Shown here piece by piece: positions 1-9,218 of a stretch of 64,000 nucleotides of DNA. The position numbers and the translations under genes are program-made. Numbering within the stretch: the stretch's first letter is position 1; each line of letters starts with the position of its first letter. The stretch is taken from the NCBI GenBank assembly GCA_019359275.1, contig JAHHHP010000023.1:1-64000 (forward strand). Reading direction: 5' to 3'. The DNA comes from Myxacorys chilensis ATA2-1-KO14. GTDB lineage: Bacteria; Cyanobacteriota; Cyanobacteriia; Leptolyngbyales; Leptolyngbyaceae. The notes beneath the pieces are model-generated. The model was not told the origin of the DNA. It made no database searches and saw nothing but the letters and a program-made list of their open reading frames with translations.

Positions 1-459
1 AGTCGTGAACACAGGTGCGGTGCAATTCGCGTGGCTTGCGGTTGTTTTCTTCTGTTCTCTCAACTTAACCCGCAACTTGGATTATTAGGGCTGTCCATAT
101 TTAGTATTTGTTTTGATTGGGTGGATGCAGTTTGAATCTGACAGATCTCTACTCTGAACTAACATACTCGTACCGAGTATAAATAAACGTCAAATCTAGT
201 GTTCCTTTTCGCTGAGTTCTTAGACAATTGAACTATGCAACAGAAATGAGATCTGCTGAAAAGCTAACTTTACATCTGTTGCGTGAATGCCTAAATATTC
301 TGCTGCTTCTAGATTCACCACACAAGAAACAGCAAGTGAGGAGTGAATTAGGATTCATGAACTGTTTCAAGAAGGTGGGAGTGCTAGACACCTGTGAGAC
401 GGCGCAAAGTGATTTGGGCTGAATCGCAACTTCAAGGATGGTATTGAGAGGTACAGGCA
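1..459. other. Leader region without a supported gene
   Basis: No convincing gene lies before the pentapeptide-repeat gene. A short plus-strand frame, roughly 246-422, could encode about 58 residues, but it has no clear ribosome binding site and no motif I recognise. The one clear structure is the inverted repeat at 164-180, annotated separately. Confidence 0.5.
164..180. promoter_or_regulatory. Candidate operator palindrome
   Basis: ATACTCG, a three-base spacer, then CGAGTAT: a perfect 7+7 inverted repeat 280 bases before the pentapeptide gene. The size and spacing suit a dimeric repressor such as a TetR- or MarR-type protein. No regulator gene lies beside it in the window, so the function is inferred. 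Confidence 0.3.
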
Positions 460-1398
460 ATGGATACCGAAGAACTCTTGCAGCGCTATGCCACAGGAGA
501 ACGAGACTTTCATACCGCAGATCTGACTGAAGCGCGTCTACATCAAGTTGACTTGAGCGGCATCGCTCTAAAAAAGGCGATTTTATTTGAAGCAGACTTG
601 AGCGAGGCAAACTTGGTTGGGGCGGATCTCAATGGAGTGATCTTGAGACGAGCGAACCTGCGGGGAGCAAATTTGAGTGGAGTCCATCTTGTAGGAACAG
701 AATTGTCTGAGGCACTGCTGCTTGGTGCAGACCTAAGTGGAGCCATGCTGTGGAGAGCAGTGTTGCAGAATGCAAACCTGACTGAAGCGAATTTAAGCCG
801 AGCTAGGCTGCATGAGGCAAATCTGCGGGGTGCAATTTTGAGCAGGGCCAATCTCAGTGGTGCAAATTTGAGTGACGCCATCTTGAGCCAAACGGATCTG
901 ATGGAAGCAAATTTAAGTCGAGCTAATCTGAGTAGTGCAAGTTTGCCGATGGCAAACTTGCGGGGAGCAAACTTGGAGCGATCGGAGTTGATTAAGGCCA
1001 ACTTGGTTGGGGCAGACTTAAGTTGGGCAAACCTGGAGGGGGCAAATCTGATGGGGAGCAACCTAAGTGGTGCAAACCTGACGGAGGCAAACCTCACAGG
1101 AGCCAATTTGAGTTGGGCAAACTTAAGTGATACAAAATTAGCCCTAGCCGTTTTGCGGGGGGCTTATCTAGAGCGATCGGAGTTGATTAAGGCGAACTTG
1201 GTTGAGGCAGACCTAAGTTGGGCAAACCTAAACGGCGCTAACCTGAGTGGTGCAAATCTGAGCCGAGCAATTTTGACTCAAGTGACGTTAGGTTCTGTTG
1301 TGCTACGCGGGGCAGTTTTAGCGGACGCAAAGCTTTCTCAAGTCAATTTGGATCAGGTTGATCTCAATTGGGTAACGATGCCTCATTTACCCAGTTGA
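460..1398 (+). CDS. Pentapeptide-repeat protein
   Basis: This 312-residue protein is built almost wholly of pentapeptide repeats of the A(N/D)LXX type (ANLSG, ADLSG, ANLRG and relatives), from about residue 15 to the C terminus. The repeats fold as a right-handed quadrilateral beta-helix. There is no signal peptide or membrane segment, so it is probably cytoplasmic. An ERSELIKANL block occurs twice (near residues 170 and 240), which points to internal duplication. The start is supported by GAGAGG eight bases upstream. Cyanobacteria carry many such proteins, mostly of unknown role. Gyrase protection, as in the Qnr/MfpA group, is possible but nothing here shows it. Confidence 0.9.
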   Translation: MDTEELLQRYATGERDFHTADLTEARLHQVDLSGIALKKAILFEADLSEANLVGADLNGVILRRANLRGANLSGVHLVGTELSEALLLGADLSGAMLWRAVLQNANLTEANLSRARLHEANLRGAILSRANLSGANLSDAILSQTDLMEANLSRANLSSASLPMANLRGANLERSELIKANLVGADLSWANLEGANLMGSNLSGANLTEANLTGANLSWANLSDTKLALAVLRGAYLERSELIKANLVEADLSWANLNGANLSGANLSRAILTQVTLGSVVLRGAVLADAKLSQVNLDQVDLNWVTMPHLPS

Positions 1399-1952
1399 GC
1401 GGCTTATCATCTTGCTGTCTTGATAGGTACGACTGATACAACTGAAACCTGTTTCAATTGATGGTGTTCCGCAAGGGTATGTAAGTTCACTCTAGCGATC
1501 GCAGTTTAGGTTGATCGATCTGCATTATCAGCACTTCTTCTAAACACCGATCGATAAGCTAGCAATTAGCTCCGCCACCCACAACCAGAAGTGTAAGGTG
1601 CAAATTTTTGTTGAACCTGCTCGTGATATGTGCGTGATTCCACGAGGATCACGATCGCACAATAGCCACAATTTCTCTAAATCTACTTGCTGCCTTTGTT
1701 CGGTTTTTACTGAGCTAATAAAGTATTAATTATTCTTTAAAGCTATTCAGGTAGCACCGCTTCTAGCTCATTGTAATCAAGATGCCAGCGCGAGCAAACT
1801 TTCCGCATGAGCTGCTTTTCCAGATAAGGCGGGTAGCTCAGTATTATCACGGTGGCTTATATGTAAATTAATTTACACAATATTTACTGAGCGAGAAAAA
1901 CTTCTTACTCCACTCAATGTCAATCTCCAACCTACACATCGGTGTGAGAGCT
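1399..1952. other. Intergenic region holding an NtcA-type site
   Basis: About 550 bases without a supported gene. The region holds the perfect palindrome at 1862-1877 (separate entry) and a weak six-base hairpin, CGTGAT...ATCACG, near 1632-1652. Nothing else was recognised. Confidence 0.45.
1862..1877. promoter_or_regulatory. Candidate NtcA box
   Basis: A perfect 16-base palindrome fits TGTA-N8-TACA, the consensus for NtcA, the CRP-family nitrogen regulator of cyanobacteria (core GTA-N8-TAC). It lies 75 bases before the preferred ATG (1953) of the SLH surface protein. That is compatible with an activator site if transcription starts near 1905-1915. I could not pick out a convincing TAN3T -10 box. 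Confidence 0.5.
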
Positions 1953-3434
1953 ATGAGCCAAAACCATTTTGCTTTTCTCGGTAACGCTGTTTTAGCAGCG
2001 GCTGTTCTTGCGATCGCTCAAGCTGGGGCTGTTTCAGCAACGCCTTTGACGAATCTAACAGGTCAGACAGACAAAATTTCTATTGTTCAGCAACCTCAAA
2101 CGCAGGAGCTTGCCGACTCTAGAAGTCAGGTTAAAGATGACGACAAAGACGACGACAAAGACAGTGATCATGATGGCGATCATGACCATGAAAGAGAGGG
2201 TGACAAGGTTAAGAAATTGCCGAAATCTATCTCTAGGGCTATCTTTAGCGATTTAGCCAAACGGACAGGGGAAGACACTTCAGGGTTTCGCATCGTCAGA
2301 TTTGAACAGCAAGAATGGTCGAATGGTTGCTTAGGGCTAGGTAGTGAGGGAGAGAGCTGTACTCAGGCAGTTGTTCCTGGCTATCAAGTAGTTATGGTTC
2401 GCGATCGACAGTACTGGGTGTACCGCACGGATGAATCGGGTTCTCTAGTAAGTTACGACAAAACCGTATCCCAAATGACAACTGCCCGTTCCACGGTTCT
2501 AATGACCCGTCAGCAGCAGTTAATGACTCGTGAAGTTCGCGCGACTAGCGTTCAGGCAATCAGCACAGGAAGTTCTACTATCGCTGGTACATCTATGTCA
2601 GCCAGTGAAACTACAATGACTGGTGCTGCAATGACTGGTGCTGCAATGTCGGGCACTACAATGTCAGGCGCTACTAGCTCGTCGATGACTAGCTTCAGCG
2701 ATGTCTCGTCCACGTACTGGGCTAGCTCGTTTATTACCGAATTGACGAAGCTAACCATCGTGAAAGGCTTCCCAGATGGCAGCTTCCGTCCTGACGATGT
2801 GGTGACGAAAGCACAGTTTGCGGCAATCGTCCGTAAAGCGTTTGAGCAAGCTAAAGTCCGCGATGCGATCGCGTTCCGGGATGTATCAAGCAGCTACTGG
2901 GCTTACGGCGCAATCCGCGAAGCGTATGAGATGGGCTTCTTTGGCGATGAAACGAAGGAATTTAACCCAACGCTTCGTTTAACTCGATTAGATATTCTAG
3001 TTGCGTTAGCAAATGCCCTCAACTACACGACAACGACAGGTTCGGTCGAGACAATCTTAGCGACATACACTGATGCGGCTAGCATTCCGACACAGTACCG
3101 TTCACTGATTGCTGCTCTAACCGAACGGGGGATCATTATCAACTATCCCAGTACCAGTCGTCTTGAGCTAACTCGTGTAGCAACCCGATCTGAACTAAGC
3201 GCATTTGTTTACCAGACGCTAACAACGATCGGCAAAGTTCAAAGCATCTCCTCGCCCTATGCAGTGGAAGTAAACCAAACCAGTAGCACTGGTAGCACCA
3301 TCGAGCAAGGCAAAGGCAAAAAACAAAACTGCAATCAGGGAATTGGCAACGGCTCAGAAGGATGTGATCCTGGCAACTCTCGTCCCCACGGTGGTAGCAA
3401 TGACGAAGGCGGAAGAACGCCTGGAAATAAGTAG
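1953..3434 (+). CDS. Exported protein with three SLH modules
   Basis: The protein is about 493 residues from ATG 1953. An in-frame ATG at 1917 adds 12 residues, but 1953 places a standard signal peptide (hydrophobic run, then AVSA-T) at the N terminus. A very acidic Asp/Lys/His stretch follows, then an unknown domain with two Cys around residues 125-135, a low-complexity Met/Thr/Ser/Gly linker (repeats of MTGAA and MSG), and three SLH modules of about 60 residues. The first two begin FSDVSSTYW and FRDVSSSYW. The tail is rich in Gly, Asn and charged residues. SLH modules bind cell-wall polymer, so the product is probably anchored at peptidoglycan or the outer layer. A perfect NtcA-type box lies upstream. 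Confidence 0.85.
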   Translation: MSQNHFAFLGNAVLAAAVLAIAQAGAVSATPLTNLTGQTDKISIVQQPQTQELADSRSQVKDDDKDDDKDSDHDGDHDHEREGDKVKKLPKSISRAIFSDLAKRTGEDTSGFRIVRFEQQEWSNGCLGLGSEGESCTQAVVPGYQVVMVRDRQYWVYRTDESGSLVSYDKTVSQMTTARSTVLMTRQQQLMTREVRATSVQAISTGSSTIAGTSMSASETTMTGAAMTGAAMSGTTMSGATSSSMTSFSDVSSTYWASSFITELTKLTIVKGFPDGSFRPDDVVTKAQFAAIVRKAFEQAKVRDAIAFRDVSSSYWAYGAIREAYEMGFFGDETKEFNPTLRLTRLDILVALANALNYTTTTGSVETILATYTDAASIPTQYRSLIAALTERGIIINYPSTSRLELTRVATRSELSAFVYQTLTTIGKVQSISSPYAVEVNQTSSTGSTIEQGKGKKQNCNQGIGNGSEGCDPGNSRPHGGSNDEGGRTPGNK

Positions 3435-3499
3435 TGACTACTGATCAGGAAATACAGAAGTCACGATAGATTGTTTGACTTTTAACTTTATCAACTGCG

Positions 3500-3547
3500 A
3501 TCGTACTGAGTGAGATTACTCTTTCACCAGTACGATTATTTTTTATT
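3500..3547 (+). terminator. Rho-independent terminator after the SLH gene
   Basis: ATCGTACTG (3500-3508) pairs with CAGTACGAT (3528-3536). A smaller inner GAGT/ACTC helix lies between them, and TATTTTTTATT follows. It sits 66 bases after the stop codon. Confidence 0.75.
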
Positions 3548-3707
3548 AAGGGTGTTACCGCCCTCATCTCTAATCAAATTTTCTCTAAACTGTCCTCACC
3601 AAGGGTGGAGAAGTTTAACAATGCACTTAGATATCATTAGATTAAATGTTGTTTTATTGGCTTTTACCCAAGCCTAGGCTTGGTATAGAAAGTTTTTTAT
3701 TAAGCTT

Positions 3708-4808
3708 ATGCAGGTTTTAATTCTCGGTGGCAGTGGACGGATTGGCAGTAAAGTAGCAGCAGATTTGCTGGCTCATACCTCAGTAGCGATTACGATCGCA
3801 GGACGCAATCTCACAACAGGCGCAAAACTCAGCCATCAGTTGGGAGAGCGAGTTGAGTTCGTCGTTACAGATCTGAGCGAGCGCACTCGGCTGGAAGAGG
3901 CAATTTCGAGAGCCGATCTTGTCATTCACTGTGCTGGACCGTTTCTCTACCGAGATACCAGTGTGCTAAAAACCTGCATTGAGCAAGGCGTCAACTATCT
4001 GGATGTTAGCGATCATCCGTCGTTTACTCGAAAGGCGCTGGCGCATCGAGCAGAGGCAGAAGCCGCAGGGGTCACTGCGATTGTCAACACTGGCATTTTT
4101 CCAGGCATTTCAAACAGTATGGTGCGGCGAGATGTGGAGCAGTTAGACAAACCCGAAAAAATTCACCTCAGCTATGTCGTGGCAGGCTCAGGCGGAGCGG
4201 GCGTCACTGTGATGCGAACAACGTTTCTGGGGTTGCAGCGCCCATTTCAGGCTTGGCTAAATGGGCAATGGCAAACCGTAAAGCCCTATAGTGATCGCGA
4301 GGCTGTCGAATTTCCGTCCTATGGCAAGATTGGCGTCTATTGGTTTGACATGCCAGAAGCATTCACACTGCCAGAGACCTTTCCAGTTGAAAGTGTTGTA
4401 ACCAAATTTGCGACCATTCCGCAGTTTTATAACTACCTAACCTGGAGCGTAGCGCGGTGGTGGCATCCTAAGCTGTTGCAAACAAAAGCGGTGATCGAGT
4501 TTTTGTCTCACGTCAGCCACGCTATGACTGATGTTAGCGATCGCTTTAGTGGAATTGGCGTGGCAATCCGCTCAGAGGTGACGGGGCAAAAGGATGGTCA
4601 GGCAATGCGCTGTTGCTCGACAATGGTACATCCTGACACCGCGATTTCGGCTGGGATGGGAACTGGAACGGTGGCAGAACTGATCTTGTCTGGAAAACTG
4701 AAGAAACCAGGAGTTTGGGCAGTAGAACAAGCGCTGCCAACCGATTTGTTTGAAGTTATGATGCGCGATCGCGGTATTGAGATAAATCAGCAGTTACTTC
4801 CAGTGTAG
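3708..4808 (+). CDS. Saccharopine dehydrogenase-like NAD(P)-dependent oxidoreductase
   Basis: 366 residues. The N terminus is a Rossmann fold with the glycine-rich loop GGSGRIGSKVA (residues 7-17), followed by AGR at the end of strand 2, the usual NADP phosphate-binding position. DLVIHCAGPF and NYLDVSDHP are typical of the saccharopine dehydrogenase NADP-binding family. The C-terminal half has SGGAGVTVMRTTFLG and ends in a GMGTGTVAELIL segment, also seen in this family. The substrate cannot be read from sequence. The family covers lysine metabolism, membrane-associated oxidoreductases and carotenoid- or polyketide-related reductases. It is monocistronic, between a terminator and a bidirectional hairpin. 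Confidence 0.8.
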   Translation: MQVLILGGSGRIGSKVAADLLAHTSVAITIAGRNLTTGAKLSHQLGERVEFVVTDLSERTRLEEAISRADLVIHCAGPFLYRDTSVLKTCIEQGVNYLDVSDHPSFTRKALAHRAEAEAAGVTAIVNTGIFPGISNSMVRRDVEQLDKPEKIHLSYVVAGSGGAGVTVMRTTFLGLQRPFQAWLNGQWQTVKPYSDREAVEFPSYGKIGVYWFDMPEAFTLPETFPVESVVTKFATIPQFYNYLTWSVARWWHPKLLQTKAVIEFLSHVSHAMTDVSDRFSGIGVAIRSEVTGQKDGQAMRCCSTMVHPDTAISAGMGTGTVAELILSGKLKKPGVWAVEQALPTDLFEVMMRDRGIEINQQLLPV

Positions 4809-4845
4809 AGGAAGAATAGGTCTGGCCTATTCTTCCTAGTGTTTT
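4809..4845. terminator. Bidirectional terminator
   Basis: A perfect 12-base-pair stem (AGGAAGAATAGG, 4809-4820, with its complement at 4826-4837), a five-base loop, and GTTTT following on the plus strand. It begins directly after the oxidoreductase stop and also lies just past the end of the convergent antiporter gene, so it can serve both. Confidence 0.8.
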
Positions 4846-4870
4846 CAGCGCGATCGCAGGTGATATGGTT

Positions 4871-6145
4871 TCACGCGCTTTCGGCTTCTTGCTCGTGTTG
4901 TGCTGGATCTTCTTCTAGCCTGGTATTTCCTTCAACATTGCGTTCATACCATTTCATCAGTGGCGTTGACGTTACGCCGTGCAAAAAGATTGAAACTATA
5001 ATTGTCCAAAAGGTAATCCAACTCACCTGTTCTCCGTCACGTCCTTCTAATCCAGACCCTAACGCATAAGCTAGATAATAAATTGACCCAACGCCTCGGA
5101 TTCCAAACCAACCATAAAGCCATCGTGTCGCAGGGTGTACGCGGAGCCCGATAGTGCTGAGCCAAGCGCCGAGAGGACGCACAACTAACAGCAGGAGTAC
5201 AGCTATTAAAATTCCATCGGTTGCATACGCCAACATGGGTTCTTTTCGGAGTAGCGATCCGAGAAGCAGAATTGTTCCGATCTCGGAAAGCTTCTCCAGC
5301 CGCTCAATAAAGTGAAGTTGGGAAGTGGATTTGTCTTGGTTTCGCCGCCGCCGCATGGTAATTCCTGCCACAAATACAGCCAAGAAGCCGTACCCGTTTA
5401 CTATTTCAGCCAGCGAGTACGAAATAAAAATGGTACTAATCGCAACGAAATCCTCCATGAGTCCGTCAACGGTATGGAATCGCTGGAGAGATCGATCAAT
5501 CCACCGAATCGCTTTCGCAACGGCAAATCCGACCACGATTCCTGCCGCGATCGCCCACAGCAAATCTACTGCAACCCATTGTTTAAACCAATTCTGCCAA
5601 TTTGCATCTTCTAGAAGATGCAAACCGAAATATATAAAAGGAAAGGCGAGCGCATCATTTAGCCCGCCTTCTGAGGTCAGCCCAAAGCGCAGTTCATCGC
5701 GATCGCCCGGATCGTACAGTTGCACTTCTGATGCTAAGACGGGATCAGTTGGAGCAAGAATGGCTCCCAGCAAAATAGCAGGTGCCCAGCCCATACCCAA
5801 TACCCAGTGAGCAACTGCCGTCACTGCAAAAATAGAAATTGGCATCAGAAAGCCAATCAATCGAGCTGTAGACTCCCATGCCCAAAATTTAATCGGGCGA
5901 TTCATCTTTAGCCCGCAACTGAACAGTGAAATCAAGACGACCAATTCGGCAATCTTTTCGAGAATATTAGCGTCTGGACGAACCTGAATTAAATTAAGTC
6001 CATAGGGGCTTAAAAACACTCCAACAATCAGATAAATGATTGCATAAGAGAGCGGAAGACGCGCAATCAACCCTGAGCATAACGTCACTGTGAGCAAAAG
6101 TATGCCGATGGCTAACAGGTCGAGAATATAGATATCGATGTCCAC
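4871..6145 (-). CDS. Cation/proton antiporter, CPA1/NhaP type
   Basis: A 424-residue polytopic membrane protein with about 12 hydrophobic segments. It should exchange Na+ or K+ for H+ across the cytoplasmic membrane. GAILAPTDPVLASEV holds the TDP motif, whose Asp is the ion-binding residue in NhaP-type antiporters. FSCGLKMNRP and FGLTSEGGLNDALAFPF are other family blocks, and GWFGIRGVGSIYYL is the conserved late-helix GxRG region. The C-terminal tail is short and charged, with no TrkA or UspA domain. AGGAAGG lies eight bases before ATG. Ion specificity cannot be read from sequence. Confidence 0.9.
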   Translation of the reverse strand: MDIDIYILDLLAIGILLLTVTLCSGLIARLPLSYAIIYLIVGVFLSPYGLNLIQVRPDANILEKIAELVVLISLFSCGLKMNRPIKFWAWESTARLIGFLMPISIFAVTAVAHWVLGMGWAPAILLGAILAPTDPVLASEVQLYDPGDRDELRFGLTSEGGLNDALAFPFIYFGLHLLEDANWQNWFKQWVAVDLLWAIAAGIVVGFAVAKAIRWIDRSLQRFHTVDGLMEDFVAISTIFISYSLAEIVNGYGFLAVFVAGITMRRRRNQDKSTSQLHFIERLEKLSEIGTILLLGSLLRKEPMLAYATDGILIAVLLLLVVRPLGAWLSTIGLRVHPATRWLYGWFGIRGVGSIYYLAYALGSGLEGRDGEQVSWITFWTIIVSIFLHGVTSTPLMKWYERNVEGNTRLEEDPAQHEQEAESA

Positions 6146-6232
6146 GAGCGAAGCCTTCCTATAGAATCGGTATTACTTTAAATCGCTCATTCTATAAATA
6201 TGATTCATCCTACGGTAGAACTTCTTCAACCA

Positions 6233-7297
6233 TTAGGGTTGCTTGATATAGCCCCATTTGTTGCCGACTTGGACTCGCGCCATTCCGTCAGAAAACGATC
6301 CAGCTTCGTCGAATTGAGGCGTGATCGCAATCTTTCCAGCGTGATCAATATAACCCCACTGATTGTCATACTTAACGGGCGCTAGCCCATCAGAAAACCG
6401 TGCAGCGTAGCTAAAATCTGCTGGAACCACTAATTTCCCAGTTTTATCGATGTAGCCCCATAATTGACCTATTTTAACAAGTGCCACCCCGTCCGAAAAA
6501 TCGGATGCAAATTTAAATTTGGGTGGAATGATTGGCTTTCCAGTTTTGTCAATATAGCCCCACTTGTCGCCGACTCGAACCCGCGCCATCGAGCCTGAAA
6601 AATCAAATGCGCCATCAAACTGAGGCGCGATCGCAACCTTTCCAGTCTTATCGATGTAGCCCCATTGCTTGCCGACCCGAACAGCAGCTAATCCTTCCGA
6701 AAATTTCCAGCCATCGTCAAACTCTTGTTGAAAAGCAGCTTTCCCCGTCGGGCTGATATAGCGATACTTTTGGCCTAGTTTAACGGCTGCTAAGCCTTCA
6801 GAAAATCCTGATGTATATAGAAACTGTGGCTGAATGGCAACCTGCCCTTGAGGGTTGATAAAACCAACGTTTTGATTGAGGCGAATCGCAGCTGACCCAT
6901 TTTGAAACGGTGCAGCAGTTTCAAATCGAGGCGAGACGACTAGCGCTCCGGTGCGATCGATGTACCCATAGCGATCGCCCGACTTCACAATGGCGAATCC
7001 CTCGGCAAAGGGAGAATAGAGTTCAAATTCTGAGGTTGGTTGTACAGCAACGTTACCGGCGCGATCGATATATCGGAATTCTTCTCCGACCTGAACTAGG
7101 GCAATGCCTTCAGAAAAATCGGTGGCACTGTCAAACTGGTTAGGAATCGTGAGCGAACTAGTTGAGGTATTTTGAGCAATGATCTGTCGCACAGAATTTG
7201 CGCTCAAAGATACATCAAGAGGCACAGATTGAGTTTGAGACAAGAATGCGAGGCCAACAGCGACACTAGCTCCAGCTACCAAAAGTAATTTGCTCAT
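6233..7297 (-). CDS. Exported WG-repeat protein
   Basis: 354 residues with an N-terminal hydrophobic signal segment (residues 3-20) and a short spacer, then nine WG repeats of about 32 residues to the end. Each repeat has an F-S-(E/D)-G-(L/M/V)-A core and a WGYID(K/R)(T/A)GK turn. Repeats near the C terminus are the most regular. WG-repeat proteins are widespread and mostly uncharacterised. The repeat is thought to form beta-rich binding domains. The protein is probably periplasmic or surface-exposed. The downstream antiporter gene starts 88 bases beyond the stop, but its own SD suggests independent translation. Confidence 0.88.
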   Translation of the reverse strand: MSKLLLVAGASVAVGLAFLSQTQSVPLDVSLSANSVRQIIAQNTSTSSLTIPNQFDSATDFSEGIALVQVGEEFRYIDRAGNVAVQPTSEFELYSPFAEGFAIVKSGDRYGYIDRTGALVVSPRFETAAPFQNGSAAIRLNQNVGFINPQGQVAIQPQFLYTSGFSEGLAAVKLGQKYRYISPTGKAAFQQEFDDGWKFSEGLAAVRVGKQWGYIDKTGKVAIAPQFDGAFDFSGSMARVRVGDKWGYIDKTGKPIIPPKFKFASDFSDGVALVKIGQLWGYIDKTGKLVVPADFSYAARFSDGLAPVKYDNQWGYIDHAGKIAITPQFDEAGSFSDGMARVQVGNKWGYIKQP

Positions 7298-7714
7298 GAG
7301 GGAATTACTCCAGCCAAAGTAGAGGTCAGACTCAACATTAAGAAACGGCTAACCATGCTCTTTCTGCGGCAAATTGATGCGATCGAGAGATGAGTTCTTT
7401 GGCAGAGCTGAATTTCGCAACGCTGCACAATGTTTGTTGAGGTCGTAATCCGCCACTTTCCAATGATCTATTTAGTACTGCAAGCACTTGTTAAACAAAC
7501 TGAAATGTGCGAATTGCCTCATCAATCACGCTATATTGCTGAGTTTTGCCTTTCCCTGAACTCTAGAATCAGCATTGCTTTATTCTAGGTCAGTCTATGT
7601 TAGTGCGTATCTATAGATGGGTAGTCTTGTAAACCTATTGATCAGCTTCAATGTCGCGTTTACCTGTAGACAGTCAGGTGCTGCACCTTGTTCGGTTACG
7701 GTTAATCGCTTTGG
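7298..7714. other. Intergenic region, nothing recognised
   Basis: About 417 bases. It must hold the promoter of the leftward WG-repeat gene at its left end. No convincing gene, terminator or repeat was seen. Confidence 0.4.
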
Positions 7715-8023
7715 CTATGTTTCTTTCTTGTTTTGAAGCACGAGGTGATAATGCTCCACTGTGGGAAACGGATCATAGAAATGGTGAAGCAGATTCTTCC
7801 ACTCTTGATACTGAGCAGATTGGCGAAAGCCAACCGTATGATCTTCTAACTTTTCCCATTGCACCAATAAGATGTATCTGTCCCTATTCTCAGCACAATT
7901 CTGGAGTTGATGCCAAAGATAGCCAGGCATAGAAGCGATAATCACGGACGCTTGTTGAAACGCGCTTTCAAAGGCTTGGTTTTGAGCAGGTTTCACATCA
8001 AGGATGGCAACTTCTAATATCAT
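7715..8023 (-). CDS. ABM-domain protein (antibiotic biosynthesis monooxygenase fold)
   Basis: A 102-residue single-domain protein. The N-terminal strand (ILEVAILDVKPAQ), a helix with (A)FESAFQQA, the MPGYLWHQL turn and the YILLVQWEKLEDHTVGFRQS segment match the dimeric ferredoxin-like ABM family. The family includes small cofactor-free monooxygenases and haem-degrading enzymes. HHFYDPFPTVEHY is the typical C-terminal block. It stands alone, so no substrate is implied. Confidence 0.8.
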   Translation of the reverse strand: MILEVAILDVKPAQNQAFESAFQQASVIIASMPGYLWHQLQNCAENRDRYILLVQWEKLEDHTVGFRQSAQYQEWKNLLHHFYDPFPTVEHYHLVLQNKKET

Positions 8024-8169
8024 GTCGTTTATTTAATCAAATTCGCACTAATCTGCCTATTACGATGCTAGGCGTAGCAACCAAACGATCGTGTTTAGCG
8101 GATGCGATAACCTGTGCAACTCAACGGACTGATACATTCCATTGCAACACAGTTGTTAACTGGAATTTC

Positions 8170-9042
8170 TCACCGCTCTGATTCGCTGAGCTTCCACGGC
8201 TGCTGTCTCCACCCTAATTTCTGCCTTGCTGCTGAAGTATTCACTTGAGGCATGTGAATCTTCACAAGCTCCACGGTTTCTCGAACCAATGATTCAAGTT
8301 CATTAACCGCTACAGCGGCTTCATGACGAAACAAGCCTTCGAGACGAGAGGCAAGATTTTCAGGGGCAATCTCCATTTGCTCAATAAATCTGCTCATTCG
8401 CTTGAATTGAAATGTTGAGTAATATAGGTGGTTCAATCCAGACAACACACCGAGAAGATTTTGGGCTGATTCAAGCAGAATTTGGTAGTACCAGAGCGTT
8501 GTATCCCGTTTGGCAAGCTTTTCCTGCATTCCCCAAATTGCAAAAAACTTGAGATAATGCTCGACCATTGTTTGCGCGAGTCCATCCGGATAATTTACGA
8601 CTTTGGCTTTCCACTGCTGAATCAGCGCTTCGCCGTATAACGGAATGCCAATCGATGTTCCATACAGCATTTTCGTGATCGGAGATGGAACATCGAATTC
8701 CTCCAAGACGGTTGCCATTTCCTGTTCCCACTGTGCGATCGTCGCATGAGCAAACTGAAATTCAATCCCGTCCATCAGAAAACTTTCCCCAAACGCACCG
8801 TTTTGTCGATCGCCCAAAATCCCAATCAACTCTGAACCGTGATTTTGCTGGCGCGCAAGGTGCAACTCTTCTTCAGAAGGCAATTCATCGTAATAAAGCA
8901 TCACATCGCAATCCGAGTATTCATCGCATAGCCCTTCTGCGACGGAACCTGCAACCATGACAGCCTTCGTTTTCGGGTTGGCGATGTACGCTTTGACATT
9001 GCGTTTTGCTAATTCCAACAAGTATTGAGTTCTATCAGTCAT
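8170..9042 (-). CDS. Nucleotidyltransferase-fold protein
   Basis: About 290 residues from ATG 9042. A GTG at 9087 would add 15 residues; neither start has a strong SD. The N-terminal domain carries GSVAEGLCDEYSDCDVMLYYDE, a G-S-x(n)-D-x-D signature of the pol-beta nucleotidyltransferase superfamily, as found in aminoglycoside adenylyltransferases and MNT antitoxins. The second Asp pair (SDCDV) would bind metal. The C-terminal half is helical and resembles the domain that binds substrate in standalone nucleotidyltransferases. The substrate is unknown. No partner HEPN toxin gene is adjacent, so a toxin-antitoxin role is not supported. Confidence 0.75.
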   Translation of the reverse strand: MTDRTQYLLELAKRNVKAYIANPKTKAVMVAGSVAEGLCDEYSDCDVMLYYDELPSEEELHLARQQNHGSELIGILGDRQNGAFGESFLMDGIEFQFAHATIAQWEQEMATVLEEFDVPSPITKMLYGTSIGIPLYGEALIQQWKAKVVNYPDGLAQTMVEHYLKFFAIWGMQEKLAKRDTTLWYYQILLESAQNLLGVLSGLNHLYYSTFQFKRMSRFIEQMEIAPENLASRLEGLFRHEAAVAVNELESLVRETVELVKIHMPQVNTSAARQKLGWRQQPWKLSESER

Positions 9043-9218
9043 GGATAGTTGTGACTTGGGTAAAGGTATACATTCATGATGCAGCACCGAATTTTGCCAG
9101 CTAACGACTATAACAGGTCTGTTGAGCGGCTATCGATCAGATCTACAACACCACCAAATCAATCTTGATTGTCCGCTTCAACAAATTTGTTCTACTGCGA
9201 TCGCTGACAACAGTTTAC

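Noticed and set aside
543..1106. 187-residue minus-strand frame opposite the pentapeptide gene
   Set aside because: It mirrors the five-residue repeat of the plus-strand gene (repeated RFA/KFA text) and has no SD. It is a shadow frame.
7651..7932. 93-residue plus-strand frame opposite the ABM gene
   Set aside because: Overlaps a well-supported minus-strand domain; no SD.
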